NCBI GenBank assembly: GCA_022829145.1 | Contig: CM040765.1 | Span: forward strand, 10,956,292-11,020,291 | Length of the DNA: 64,000 nucleotides | Origin: Albula goreensis | Taxonomy: Eukaryota; Chordata; Actinopteri; Albuliformes; Albulidae | Reading direction: 5' to 3' | In this document: positions 27,276-40,795 of the stretch, piece by piece | How positions within the stretch are numbered: the stretch's first letter is position 1 | Layout of the letters: each line of letters starts with the position of its first letter | Notes under the pieces: generated by a model | The model's database searches: none | What the model was told of the DNA's origin: nothing | Seen by the model: the letters and a program-made list of their open reading frames with translations, nothing else | Made by a program: the position numbers and the translations under genes

Positions 27276-27305
27276 ATGGATGACGATGACTTTGGAGGGT
27301 TTGAG
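27276..27305 (+). CDS. ccdc91: ccdc91 first coding exon (start codon, GAE-binding motif)
   Basis: The exon runs 27260-27305. It has an acceptor ending tctttcag at 27259, 16 nt of 5' UTR, then ATG at 27276 and only ten codons, MDDDDFGGFE, before the donor GAG|gtactg. The junction is phase 0. This decapeptide is the same as I remember for the human N-terminus. The acidic DDDDFGGF segment is the known ligand of the GGA GAE domain (an aromatic-G-x-F type motif), so the whole adaptor-binding site sits in this one tiny exon. The ATG choice is firm because the motif begins immediately after it and the upstream bases of the exon are non-coding. The acceptor in front shows that at least one 5'-UTR exon must exist further upstream. 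Confidence 0.92.
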
Positions 27306-30300
27306 GTACTGTATGTTTTTTTTTTTTTTTTTTTTTTTAAATCACAGTTTTTGCGTCATATTTAGACAACCATGAATTCTGGGACTTTTTCTCTGGAAGT
27401 GAGGGTATCAGATATCCTCAGAGTTTTTTTTTTTTTGAGGTAGGGGGAGCAAAGGAAGACGAACTTGTTCAAACTGGTGCATGCTCTCGTTAAACATGCC
27501 CAGGTCTTCCAGGGGAGATCTGATGATGTAGAAGGCCTAAAGAAGGGGGCGGTGATGGGAAAGAGGGTAGAGCTATGGGTGAGAGGAAATCGGGCCGTTT
27601 GGATCATCAGGAAAAATGTTGCCATAAAAAATGGACCAAAGCAGCACAATCTGTGAGCGACAATACTGTGACATTTTCTCTCCTTTCTCTCATTTTCTGT
27701 GCCACACAAAACATCTGTCTATAAAAGTTCATTTCATCCCACACCTTTATGGGTGTTGTGGTTCATGATTTCCCATTACCTGTAGTTAGGAATGTTTTGT
27801 TTCTGGGTGTGGGGTGTGGGGTGGGGTTGCATATGCTCGTGCTTTATCCCATTGTGTATATCTGGTGAGGTAATCACTCAGCCCTCTTGTCTCATTTCGA
27901 GGCATATTGCACAAGTTCTGCACTCACAGATGCGAAACCCAGTTGCTGAAAAGCGATGCTGTGATAATACCTTCTTTCCTGTGTAACTTCCTGCAAGCCC
28001 ACAGATTTGGTGGTGTGTGTGCCTGTTACTGTATTTCCAGTGCCTGTTTTTGTGACGCACAGTTGTATTTCACCACCGACATTTATAGCAGTGGTGAGCA
28101 GCGCAGATTGCCTGTTTTAGAAGCTGTGGCTGCTCTAAGTCAGCTGTCCTATATATACAGAGGCTTTGCCGATTGCCATTTCTATCCCCTTTTGTTTTTC
28201 CTTTGGTAGAAGAAGTTATACGTACTTAGCGACACATATGCCAGATCTAAATAGAGATTGTGTGTTGTGGCTTGTTTTTTTTCTGCACAGCAAAAACATT
28301 GTTTCAGTTTTACCCATGTGGATGCGCGATAACCAGATTTTTTTTCCTCCCCCCTCAATGTGTCATGCCGAGTGGGCCGGTCCACCCACGACTACAGCGG
28401 AGATGAGTCGCTGTGCCTCCCCCCTCTCCCCCTCACTCATGGTAGGGCCCGCGTGCAGCGGTGACGCAGCTGTCCCTGCAGCAGGTCCTGCCTGTCCCCA
28501 CGTGGTGACGCACTGCTCCAGGAGCGACGGTCCGCCCCGCAAATCCCGCCGCATCGCACGCCGGGCCTGGCTCCCAGGCTGACAACAAGGCCTGGGTTTG
28601 GGCCTGTGCCCTGCGGCAGGGTTTTCCTTATGACTTTGTGGGGCTGTCAGTGGAGGGAAACCAATTAAACAAACAAAACAAAATGCGTGCATCTAAAACA
28701 GGCTTAAACACTGCTCAGTTGACTTGAAGGTCAAGTTAATGATTTTTTTTTTTAAATACTCTGGTGGGACTCCTGATGTTGGAGGGTATCACCTGTAAGT
28801 GACAGCTATCTATGTGCTCTGGCCTGTTGTTACATTTAAAGATAAATATAATTTATATGTATTATAGGGTACAATATTTATCTATCTATATTTATTAACT
28901 AGATTGCAGATGTAATACACCGATAAGTTTTACAACACTAACATGTACATGCCCACAAGGCCAACATAAATAAACCCCATATAAACTGTATTCTATTATT
29001 TTCAGCTTTTAGTAGTAGTAGTAGTAGTGTAAACATCATCATCTCTCTAAATAAGGAGTTTAAATGCTATGTCCTTTAATTTAGTCACTCTGTCTTTTCC
29101 TCAAATTAGTTATAGTGGGTGCACGAGTAGTTTAGTGGTAACTCGCTTAGTAGGTACATGAAAGATAAGCAATAGCAATTCAGAGATGTGGTACGGAGTG
29201 AAAGGTCAATCTTGCACAGTATGAACCTGGATGTAGCACCCTAATTTAAAAAAAAATGACAGTTATGAAAGCAATGATCCCAATTACTGCAGAAACAATA
29301 TTATGAAAATCGATGTATTTCAAAGTCACTTTCCAAGTTATAAACATTTCGGAGCACCAAATATCCTCTTAGCGGTACAACTTTGTCATGCTAAAAAGGG
29401 TGCTGAGAAGTAAAGCCTTTGATGTTTCACATTTTGACAAAAAATAAAGTGCAGTTGCTTTCTTCACCACGGGACATTTGGTAATTTTGTCTCCTGTGGT
29501 GCCTTGAGGATAGCGATGGCCATTGTGTAAAACATGCAGCCAGTTAACTGAACCAGTGAAATTACCAATACACCATCCACAATTCAAAACACAAACTCCA
29601 TAACCTCCATAATTCCACTTTGGGTTAGCAGGCCAATAAGAAATAAGTACCAGTATATATATGCCATATTGGCTCACAAGGAGCAATGGTGAATCAACAT
29701 TTTCCTTAAATATTTGTTAGGTCTGTTTGTGTTGCTTCATTTGATTGGCAGAAGGGTGCCTCTGTGGCTGAGTTTCACATTTGATGATGTTTTCTTTTTG
29801 TTTTTTACTTATTTAATGTTTGGGTATGACTGTCACAGCATGTTGATAAGTTTCTTTTACAGTTTGGTTTATTTTACTGTTTTGGCCATTTCAGTTTTAG
29901 TTTTTACTATCTATGAAAAAAACTCTGATATTGTGTTGTGGTGAGAAATATGACATCAGTTCGTTTCATAGCTTGCCATTTGTCCTTTAGACCAGTGCTT
30001 TTCGAGGTTTATTATTGACATTACAAAGGCAGACAACCACTAATGTTTTTTCTTAAAACAGACTTTTAGTTTTTAACTGCATATTCGACCAGATGTAACC
30101 AGAAACGTTGACCCAGCCGTTAAAAATAAATCAAAAACAGGACTAGGTTCATCTTTTTTTTTTTTTTTTTGGAAAACACCATTCACAGTTCCAAATATCT
30201 AATGCCTAATCAGTTGAGGGCCTTTTGATATTTTTCAAGTTAATTTTCAGAAAGCAATAGAATCACCTAAAGTGTTTGTTTTTCAGGTGAGATGGTCAAC

Positions 30301-31914
30301 ATGATATTTATCTGTAATGAAGCTCAAAGATTTTCATGAACTTCCAGCTAATGCAAAACCCAACATCTTGAAACAAAGAGATGGAAATTAAGAAAGTGAA
30401 AATGAAAAGAAAATGAATTGTGTATTATATTTTTAAACTAAACACTTAAACAGATGGGTCACCTACAGTCCACATTGTTCACTTCACCTGGACACTTATG
30501 TTGCTCAATGGGATATTATCATTTTAACATCACTGACCTTTTCCTTCTCTTACTTGTCTTTCCCCAGGGAAAGTGCTGGAGCTCACAGTCTTCTCAGCAA
30601 TACTGTGTGTCATCGAGTATTAAGCAAAGAGATACTGTCCTCTTGAGTTTACAGAGGTTCTATATATCTGTATTTCATTTTATGAATTCTAAATAATAAA
30701 ACAGTTTGCATTACAGAATTCTTAAATAGATTACGATTTCCATTTAGCATGTCTTTGAGATCAATTGGAAAAAAGGTTTTAAAAATTTGAATTATTGTGA
30801 TTAGATTTAAAATATTTAAAACAAACATTTGATGTCGCCATCTTTATAAAAAGCAAGCAATTAACATTTAATAAGACTATGGAATATGGAAAGGGACTTG
30901 GAATAAACAAACCAGCTGTAACTAAACAATACCATCTGAACAGGCAGGCATTGTAGCCATGCAAATTTATCCCAGTCAGTCAGAAAGTCACTGCAACCTG
31001 ATTGTTTCTAATAAACGAAATAAAGCTCAGTTCCATGATCAGAATGAATCTCTTAAAACACGGAAACAGTCTGACAGACTTAATGCTGGGGCGTCGGGCA
31101 GAGTTTTCTTTCTGTGATTATGTAAAGGAAAAAATGAGGTGATTCCAGAAATGAAATCATGAATGAGTAATTTGGTATCACCTCTGCACCGCCATTGATT
31201 TGGATACCAGTCAAACGTTTTGTTTGTTCAGAGCTTCTCCTGACTTCCAGTTTTCCAAATTCTGTAATTGGATCAAAAGCATGGATTCTCATTCTGTTGT
31301 CTGGGGTGCATGGCTTTTGCCAAAGCAGAGCTGGTTTAACTGTTCCATTGCATCCAGAGCTTGGATACATCCTGTTTTCTTTCCTGTTTTGACTTGTTCT
31401 GTTTTAATCCCCCTTCCATCCCACAGTCTTTTTAGATGATTGAGCCAGCATTGTAAATTAATTTTGTAATGACTTCATCTTGCCACTGAAGTAGCTGCCT
31501 GTATTTCAGGATGAACTGATAGATCCAGCTGATACATTCTTTCAAGTATGGCTTAGTATTTTCAGACTGACAGGCAGCATTAGTTGTCATGAACTGTATC
31601 TATAATATTGTGTATTCTGTTTCCAAAACCAAAACCAGCTTGTGTTTTTCCATCTGTGGTCAGATGTATAAAGTCTGCAGCTCAATGTCTTGATATCAAG
31701 AGGGAATGAACTGGAGAGGAAAGATATTAGACTCCATCTTGCCGTATCATAACTAAATGTTAAAACAACCCAGTTTCAGTGTAATCCATATAAAACAACA
31801 CAATCTAAACTGCCATTTAAAGGCAGATTGTGCAAAGTTGTTTTGGAATACATTGTCATCTCATTTTGTCTGGCATGTTGCTACTCCTGACCTCTGACCC
31901 CTGTGGTTCTGCAG
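27306..31914 (+). other. ccdc91 intron between first and second coding exons
   Basis: 4.6 kb bounded by gtactg and ctgcag. It contains poly-T runs (27317-27338, 27425-27436), a CpG-dense patch (28360-28580, listed separately) and otherwise AT-rich DNA with no recognised repeat or exon. A minus-strand frame of 96 codons at 31080-31370 has protein-like composition, but I recognise no family in it. Confidence 0.85.
28360..28580. promoter_or_regulatory. CpG-dense patch in ccdc91 intron
   Basis: Roughly twenty CpG dinucleotides lie in about 220 bp of GC-rich sequence, against a CpG-poor background. The patch starts about 1.05 kb after the start-codon exon. CpG retention of this kind suggests an unmethylated element such as a promoter or enhancer, or a recent GC-rich insertion. 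The two opposite open frames across it look like a consequence of GC content rather than genes. Confidence 0.35.
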
Positions 31915-31996
31915 GCTGCTGAGACGATCGAGGGTGGGGATTCTGTGGCGCAGCTTCCCATTTCTCCAGCCATTCCCTGGGCAGCTCTCTCCTCAG
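31915..31996 (+). CDS. ccdc91: ccdc91 second coding exon (SPAIPWA block)
   Basis: The acceptor is ggttctgcag and the donor is TCAG|gtgagc. The exon is 82 nt, entering in phase 0 and leaving with one extra base (phase 1). It encodes residues 11-37, starting AAETIEGGDS and ending SPAIPWAALSS. The human protein has AAETFDGG and SPAIPWAAF in the same places, so both ends of the exon are well anchored. The middle (SVAQLPI) differs and looks like a flexible linker. The AAET start continues the acidic GAE-binding peptide of the previous exon. The intron before it is 4.6 kb. Confidence 0.92.
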
Positions 31997-34228
31997 GTGA
32001 GCACCTCTGCCGTGCCTGTCCTCCTGTCACTGCTCTTCCTCCTCACCTGTGTGGGCCTCCCCTCCCCATCGTCCTGCCAGTGTTTCATACTGTGCTTACA
32101 GTGTATTCAAAGAGTTCTTCCAAACAAAAACTGAATTTTCAAACAATTACTTGACAGCACCACAGTAGCTGTTCAGTATGACAGAACTTTCTATCTGTTA
32201 CCTCTCCACCATTCTTTCCAAAACTAAAAGAGCAAAGAATAGGGTGGAAATGGTGGAAACTCAAGCTTTGAAATTTCAGAAATGTACCCAACTACAAAAT
32301 CACATCCTGCAATAATACAGTAATATTGAGCAGGTCCTCTTTTAAAGTTACTCATTTTGGGTATTTCCTACTCTTAAAGCTATTTCCCTATCGTTACACC
32401 TCAAAGGAAAATGACATTGTTATAATCCATTTAAGTACCGGTAAGCTTTCACTGACACATTCTACATCGATGATATCTGCCAAATAACCTAAATCCTGCT
32501 TAGGTTTCTTATTCACATGTTGCACATTGTTTTAAATGATTGGATGACAAAAATATTAAATTATAACAAAGTTTTGAATGTCTGTTTTGTTTTGTATGAA
32601 AGACTATTGCTGGCAAATAGAAGAAAGGATAAAGGAGTCACCCCTAAAATTGAGAATTTACTGAACTATGTTCTCAATAAGAGCTATGACGTATATATAA
32701 GTGCTGTACGGATATGTCGATGATACACTTGAATTCTGGCCAGTGCCTCCATTTTCAGGAGCCGTTTGAGTTCAAACTTTATGTATTTTTCTGTTCATTC
32801 AGTATGTGAAATGTGATGTTTATTTATTTTCTTCTGAAAGAACAAGTTTTTCCTGGCTTTTAAATTATCTACTTATTTTTCTGTTCCATTAAGATAAATT
32901 GAGATAAGGCATTTCCCTTTACTCTGCTTTTTTGTCCTGCAGTGTTGTAGCCCTGTTCTGGTGACATAAAAGGCATTGCTGTTTTTCTCCAGACAGCTGC
33001 CAGCCCCTATACAGCATCTCGTTTTGTTGGAGAAAACTCAATATATCAAAGTGTGCATGTGTCAGTCTTTGGCCCAGGGCCAGGTAGAGGTCTCTAATCA
33101 CACATCTGGCATAGGTGCACAGTCTTTCAGCTGCCGCTGATTTAGTATTAGTTGAGTGGCAGTCAGCTGTATACCTACAATTTCATCAAAGCACATAGAA
33201 AGGGTCAAACTAACTCTTCACAATCACAGAGCTGAACTCAAAGGTTTTATGTAGAAAGTTTTTTTCTTTTCAGATGCAAGGGGCTACAGTTCCTTAGATC
33301 TAACAACTAGATGCATGGCATTTTTCTTCAGTTGACCTTCAGCTTTGAATTTATGCAAATCATCAGACCAGGTCAGAGGTCGTGGAGTACTGCAGAATCT
33401 GATTTTGGTTTCAGCCTTAAAATGAGCTGTCAGTTTAGAGTGACAATGATAGCCACCATCCCCTAGGGCTCCCCCCAGACTAATGATGAGACCCCTTCAA
33501 TGCAATGTTAAAACAAAACTTCATTCAAAACTTCTTTGAATGGAGAGACAGCAAAATTTGTGACCCAAATCATGTGACACAAATCATGTTATCAACATAG
33601 ATAGGAGAATCATTAAAAATACATATATATATTGTTAATTATACTATTTGAGAATTAATTTGAAGTTGTGTTATGTTGTGTTTTGTATGTTTGTCTGGAT
33701 GAGTGTCCAGCTGGCTCTCCACTCTGGTATGAATGAGTAGTAAAGCATGTATTACATATTTTATAATAGTTTAAGCGGTTATCTAAAATAAATTACATCC
33801 AAATTTAGTTGTTCAAAAACCCACATAAACTAATGTAATAAGGTAAACATAATGAAAGCTATAAAATATAAACCAATCTCTGGAATATTTCATTTATTTT
33901 AAACCCAAAACAATATCATTTTTATGTGCATTTGGGTGGGGAGGATCCATCACTCTCTAATTACATTATTTAATCCTCATATTTTTCCCAAGAACAAAAA
34001 GTACCTGTATTAGCTCCTAAAACCTAATAATTATCAAAAGGAATATAGGAAATCTCAGTTTATTTGAGACTTTTGTAGAAAAAAAAAAGTAATTACAATT
34101 GTACTTGGTGCTTTGAAAGCGAATGAGACACACAGTTCTGAATCCTCTTTAAGAGCGAGTGAGTCATCCCAGGCACTGTTCAAATATGCTTTTCCAGGTT
34201 CTGTTGTCGAAGAGAGCGACAACACTCA

Positions 34229-34261
34229 TCCTCCTCCTCCTCCTCCTCCTCCTCCTCCTCT
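34229..34261. repeat. (TCC)n microsatellite
   Basis: About eleven uninterrupted TCC units; the poly-proline frame through it is not a gene. Confidence 0.95.
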
Positions 34262-37094
34262 GTCTTTCTCCTCTTCTCCGTGGGTGTTGCCTTACTCAGC
34301 ATTGACTGATGGATTTATTTTGGTCTCACACACGCATTTTAATCCCCTGGAGTATCCATTACGGGCCACGTGGAGTAGGGAGGTTATGGGGAAGAGATGA
34401 GGGCTTCATCTAACTGATTGGCAGCTGATTGCAGCTCTAGCCTTTATTAGGTTCATGATATCTCACTCCTCCATGACTAGGGCTGCTCTGATCATTGAGG
34501 ATTGACACTGAGAGCTCATTCTGCCTTTATGCTAATGGAATAATCTTTAATACTTGTGAAGTGGTAGGATTAATGGCAAATCAATTTTCAACATCAGTTT
34601 AAGACTTATAATGTAGAAAATTCAGTAGATTTGGGTGTTCTGAATGCCTCAGTCAGTAAAGGCATTGTCTGTGATTGCAGCCAGGGATGTACATCTGAGA
34701 CATTCCTCAGTAGATTCTTGGCTGTTTTGTGAGCTTATCGTGACTGGGAGTTCAAAATGATGAGAGAAACGTAACTGACTTCATCTCATTCGTGTAGAGT
34801 GGGTGTAAGTCTGCTGCAGGGTTTTCACTGTAAGCATCCCAGTACCTACACATGAGGCATCTGCAGGTCATCAGATTTCCCAGCAAGAGATTTGCTCCTT
34901 CCCCAGCATTCCCTGGCATTAGTTCTCCCACAGAGCGTTGTGTGTGTTGAGCACAGAGTTCAGCTATGGGTACATGTGGAATAGCAGTAACATGAAAGCA
35001 GCAATCGATTGGTGAATCCAAATTGGACGAAAGAAAGAGTTGAAACGACCTGTTGATTGACCAATAGATTCCAGGTCTCCAAACCCATAGGTCACTCACC
35101 CTTACCAGAGTATTCAATGTGCCATATTCACAGATTTGCTCTGTGAACTCTCTTTCAAAACTATGATTTTCTTTTATTATATATTCTTTTTTGGTGGTGT
35201 AATTTCTATCATTTGATTTCATTTGGAGGGGAGAAAAGAAGAAATTTAGGAACCCCTCAACCTGTGCACATAACACAGCAGACAATCTTTCATACCAGTC
35301 CAGCAGCACACCACAGGCCTGTGTCAGCACACTGGAAAGTGCATGAAGTTAATGACTGTTTAGGAGTTTCTTGGCCCGGCAGACATCCTCTGTCCGAGTT
35401 CAAAACAAACCCTCTGAAATTATAACTGGTGTACAGCATGTATATCCTGTCTCTAAGGCATTAAGTCTGAAAACGCTTCAGATTATAGTTTTATTACAGG
35501 AAGGACTTAAAGATTTGGTGCTTAGTGTTGGAGCAGCAGCATTTTTACTTTTATCTGCAAGACACAATTGAGCAAGAGCTTGTATAGGTGATCGTCTGGT
35601 CTTTAACTTTCCAACTTTCCCCAAACCCTGAATTTCACTTTCCATTGAGATGCCCGGACCCTGTAATTGAAAACTAACCCAAGGACATTCTTTTTTTTTT
35701 GGCAAAGCCTGACTATAATTAATCAGATCTCAGAAGTAGGTAATGCATTGTGTCTGGTATTTTTCCTTTGAACAACAGGATATTTGTTAATTGCATGGGT
35801 TTAGCCACTTTCATGTACTGTACATGTTAGCATGACTGCCATCTTAGCTCAGACCAGGGCTGAATTCTTTATTGTAGCTTGCACCTCAAAACCTTGCTTT
35901 CAAGTGAATTAAATAAAAACATAACTGTCTTTCTTCTTAAGCCCTGGAGATTTTCTGATCTTTGTTGAAATCACAGCATAAGCAGGTTAGAATACAAATA
36001 GTGGAAAAAAGCCCATTCATTGTGCTCCCTTTAACAAGTGCTGTTCATGTGCGTCTTACAAGGTACAGAAGTTACTGTTTCAAAGACAAGAAATTCACCT
36101 TAACTTTAGGTTTTCCTGCATGTTTTACGGATTAGATGGAATCAACTTTTGTCCCCTAACAGTCTTACAATTTACTGTGGTACTTTTCTCAATTAAAAAT
36201 TGTAGCAAAAATGATTGAAAGTGTTTTTCTTCATGGACACAATTATGGGAGTTCAGTGATCACTCCAATTCATGAAAAAAATGTGTTGAAATGGCATTTA
36301 TTTGTAAAGAGCAAATTAGTTAAGAACAAATATGTATACGTGAATCCAGGTCTAAAAAGCAGTTCACCTTTCGCCTCACAGAAGAGTTCAGTTACCACAG
36401 TTTTCGAATGATCTAGACTTAATCTTATTGTTGATCACTCTCATTGTCCTTTCAGTCATCTTCAATATTCTGTCAATGACAGGACCACTGCAGTGTGCTG
36501 GTGACCGTCTCGCCTTGGGACCAAAGAATGCCCAAGCTCTATCCTGTGATAATATTCGAGAGCACACCTAGTTTAAGCATGTCCTCATCTTTGTGTTGTA
36601 TAACCTAGCCTGAGGACAGGACTAAGGATTTATGTATGAACACTTACAACACACCATCACTCTCCAGTCTGGTCTGAAGTACAAATAATGCTTTGAAGGA
36701 CTGGGGCTTCTTTTGGGGGTGGGGGTGGTACCATAATACACTCTATACACACAATGAGACCTAGTCGATGACTAGGCATGTTTTCTGGTGTCTGGTTGAG
36801 TGTGTGTGCATGTTTTGTGTGCTGTGAGCTAGAGGCTATTTGTAGCCCTTGAAAACAGTGTTTTTTTCAGGATCCAGTGTTCCTATGTATTTCTCCATGG
36901 CCTGGTACAGGCTGTGTGGTTTGCCCGTGGTGGAGGTTTGGAGGTTCTCTGGACTTGCAAACGAAGATGTCTCGCAGAGAAAGAAAAATATCCACACCCA
37001 CTGACTGAAAAGCACAATAAATAACACATTCATACAGAACTTGGAACTATGTGCCCCTCCATCCCCCCCCAACTTCCCCTCCCTTTTCACTGAT

Positions 37095-37300
37095 TTAAAT
37101 GTGTAAGTCGGTTAATTCACTAATGAACAGTGAGTCGATTAGACAGATTACATAGCGCTGGCAGGAGATGAATCCGCAATGGAGGATAATCCAAACACGT
37201 GGCGGTGCCAGGAGACTTGTTTTCTGTAGGAGTGCGGTTTTACTAACAGTCTAAACCCATCAAGCAAATGTGTTAGCGACAACCAAACCAGCAATTTTTT
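37095..37300. promoter_or_regulatory. Possible conserved non-coding element
   Basis: Non-repetitive sequence with several homeodomain-like TTAATT/TAATGA cores, CpG retained inside an AT-rich context, and a poly-T edge. It has the look of a vertebrate developmental enhancer, but conservation cannot be judged from one sequence. Confidence 0.15.
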
Positions 37301-37471
37301 TTTCTTCTTTTTTTTTTTTTGCCTGCCCTCCCTGGTTTTTAATTCCCCCTCGTAAAGCTGCGAGAGGAAGGGAAGGCGCACTGTTGTTTGTGCTGTGCTG
37401 CCCACGGGTTCCCGGGCCTCTGGGTCCTCAGTCCGGGCGGCCGTTATAAGGCAGAGCTTTCATTACCCTGT

Positions 37472-37508
37472 CACACACACACACACACACACATACACAC
37501 ATACACAG
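37472..37508. repeat. (CA)n microsatellite
   Basis: About 14 CA units followed by interrupted ATACACAC repeats. Confidence 0.95.
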
Positions 37509-40500
37509 AAAATGAAAAATAAAAAAATACTGTGATGCATGAGGGAGAAGGAATCAGGTTTTAAAGGTTTGTTTTTAAAAGGCTGTAAATAAAGCAGTAC
37601 TGATTCACGGGCCCGGCTCCCTCACTCTCCTGTGGGGACTGGGCCCTCGTGTGGGTGGCTTTTTGGAAATGTTGAGCAAGCTGCCGCACGCACGCTCGCA
37701 GGCACGCACGCTCGAGTGGGGCTCTGTTTACACACTGTATTGTCTCACAGGATTCAGGGCCTTCTGTGGGCTGCATAGACGGGTTACAGGGAATAACCAA
37801 GAAAAAATATATATAAATAAAAGAGTGTCGCTTACATTTTAGCAGCAGTCTGGGAGAGTGCATGTGTGTGTGTGTTTGTTGGGGGGGAACCCCTAATTGG
37901 TAGGCGGCGTGCGGGGTGTGGTGTGGAATTCCTGGCCTGTGAGCTGTCGTGGAAGGGTTTTCCTCACTCAGTCGTAGCCTTTGTGTACCCAAGGCTCCTC
38001 ATAAAACCAACGTGGGGGTCTTGGCCTTCCAGAGAACCCAGGGCAACATCGATCCTGTTTTTCCCAGCATTCTCGAGCCCAGAATGTGTCATGACAGGCC
38101 ACACCCACCTCTCCTACCACTCGTGTAATAATAATAAAAAAATATTTTTTTGGTATCATATTTATTCCTCACTTAATAAAGAAAACAGCTTGCTGTTTTA
38201 ATTCAAGGTTGTATCACTTCATGTACATTTCTGCTTCTGAGCAACAGGCATGTATCAGGCAGTTGTATTTTTCCTCTGTAGGAAAATGATTGATTATTGG
38301 CTGTTGTAAAGCAGGCCCGATCGTGTCGTAGATGGTAAAACGTGCCTCCTGACATGTCCACCCATTTTCAGATATTAGCGTGTGCTTGCGGTCAAGCTCC
38401 CGCAGGTCCTCCTCAGGAAGACAGCGCACTAAACCCTTCCACACCCCCACCCCCCCATGCCGCTGCACTGTGACTGCACTTCATTGGAGCCGCTCTGATC
38501 CCAGTCCTGGGGGGCCGCCAGTTTTGTAGAATGGATAACTTGGTTTTATGGCCCAAGTAATGAGTGGAAACCGGCAGACCACCTGCTATATCACCTCTAC
38601 TGTTCTGCCGAGCGGCATTGAGAAGGTCAAGGAAAAGCCAGGGAGTAGATATCTGAGTGAAGACATGGGAGCCCCATGGCTTCAGGCAAACGATGTCATT
38701 CCCAGTAAAAGACTACCGAAATTTTAAAATTAATTTAAATATATCCTGCCAGTTAAGTGGCATACCCTACCCTGAGGCCTCCTTAAATCAACGGCAAAGT
38801 TCCTCAGCATCGCCATTGAATCATTGCCTCTGTGGGAAAAATTTGCGCTTTTTTTTGAGGTCTCAAATATATAACACCTTCCATGTCAACAGTCTTCCCA
38901 GATCCATTTCAAAGAAATATCTGTGCCATGCAGAAAGCAAGTCCTCAAACCACAGAGAAAAATATGGTAGACTAGAGTATGTAGAAATAATTGGGCTGTA
39001 ATGGCAGCACTCTTTTTTTTTATTAATGTGAAATATCACTTCGGTTTAATTTTGGCAGGCGCACATGACATGTGCCATGAATGACCTCTTCAGAGCGTCA
39101 TCTGACAAAATGGCCGTAAACTGCATATTCCACAAAACCGATGAAAGTATGGAAGGCTCAGACTTCTGTATTTGTGCATTTCAAATGCAGTTTTTGTCTC
39201 CCTCCTTCTTCTCTGTGCCTCTTCTCTTTAGTCCTGTCCTGGTGGGGCCATTTGACATGTAAAGCTACCCCACTTAACTGAAGGGTGAAGAGTGCAACTT
39301 AAATGTAATTGATACATTTCCCTCTCCCCTCTTAAACGGCATCGCTCTTGCGTAGCAGTGAACACAACCCTTTGGCACGATCTTGCAATCACAGGGATTC
39401 AACACGGATTTATGGGCCCTCCAAACATAGGGGAAAGAACACTTCAGGGCTCACAGGGATTCAGCCGGCCAGCACACATATACAGTATGTGTGTGTATGT
39501 GAGTGCACTGGAGCTGACTAACCGAACACCTCCAAGTGTGCCTGTGTGTGCATGTATATAAGTAAACAGGGGATGGACTAAATAACAGAAACAGAAGTAA
39601 CTAAAAGAAAATTGTTAAGGGAGCTACACAGGTGAAAAGGTACATCTCTCTTATAGCTGAAGTCTGACACTAAGCATTTGACATGTGTGTTTCCAAAGCA
39701 ACATGGGGCAACTGACAGGGTCCCAGAGAGGCCAAATAATGTCGGTCCCCTTGATTATTTAATGCAGCAAGCGGATCAGAATAGAAAATTATGACAGTAA
39801 TGAACAAACTGCACTGCCGTCACAAGCTGAAGTCGGCTCAGTTTTGTTGTAGTAAGCAAGGCTGTCATAATGGGATGGACAGAAGTGAAACATCTATGGC
39901 ACAGGAGGAGGCACGCGATCCCTGACCCCTGTGTGGCTTATCTGTGCATCCCTGTCTGCAGGCGGGTGGGTGGTGTAGCGCCTCGTTTTAACGCCTGGGA
40001 AAAGGGAGGTCTCACCCAGGATTTACGGCCTTTGACTCCCCCGTTCCATAAATCACCGTTTCTCAGCAGGCCGAGCTGCCAAACCACACTGAGCGCCGTT
40101 GTAATTAAAAAAGGAATACTCCGTACAAAAACAAATGTATTCTTCTCCCAGCCAGTGTAAGTAGTCGGCGTGAAAACCGAGCCTTTAAAGCGAGCGAGGG
40201 AAAGGGAAGAAAAGCACGCTTTTCAGACACGTTTCAACAGGCTGTCCTGCGCCACACTCTTCCCTGTTTTTTTTTTTCCACACGCACCCCTCATTGGGAA
40301 TGGCCCAGGGTCCAGGGATCATCACCTCGTAAATCCACCCCCCTCCCCCCACACACACTAGTGTAGCACCATGAGACAGCTTCAGCCCCCATCTCTACCC
40401 CTCACCCCCCACTCCCCCACCCTGGTGCCCAACTTCCAATCCTGAGTCCATTAAGACCCCATGTGTGGGGAAAGTATTTGCAACGTGCACAGAAGGTGAA

Positions 40501-40686
40501 GCGCATCGTGAATATTTTGCTGAGAGAGCATTCCAGTCTATTTGGCTCTCTCTCTGCCATGTCCTCTTCAACTGCAGCCTGACACTCTCTGCCCTGAAGG
40601 ATTGCAATCTAGTCTTCCCTCTTAAATAGATGACAGGATGCTCATATTTAATTGGTTTTTGAATTTATGCTAATAATGGTAATATT

Positions 40687-40795
40687 TATGGATTTCAGTT
40701 ATATAGTGCCTTTCATGTCTCAGATTGCTTTACGATGAAGTGACAGATTCACCTTAAATAGCACCAATATGTGGCCCCCTACCCTCAGGAGTTAC
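40687..40795. repeat. Fish interspersed repeat fragment
   Basis: The string TTATATAGTGCCTTTCATGT followed by a CTTTACGATGAAGTGA segment and AGCACCAATATGTGG matches the remembered fish repeat 'tatatagcgcctttcat...gctttacaatga...caccaatgtgtagc'. It appears to be the opposite end or orientation of the family seen at 47975. Confidence 0.45.

Noticed and set aside
29100..29220. tRNA-like start 'agtttagtggtaa'
   Set aside because: No B-box and no cloverleaf could be drawn.
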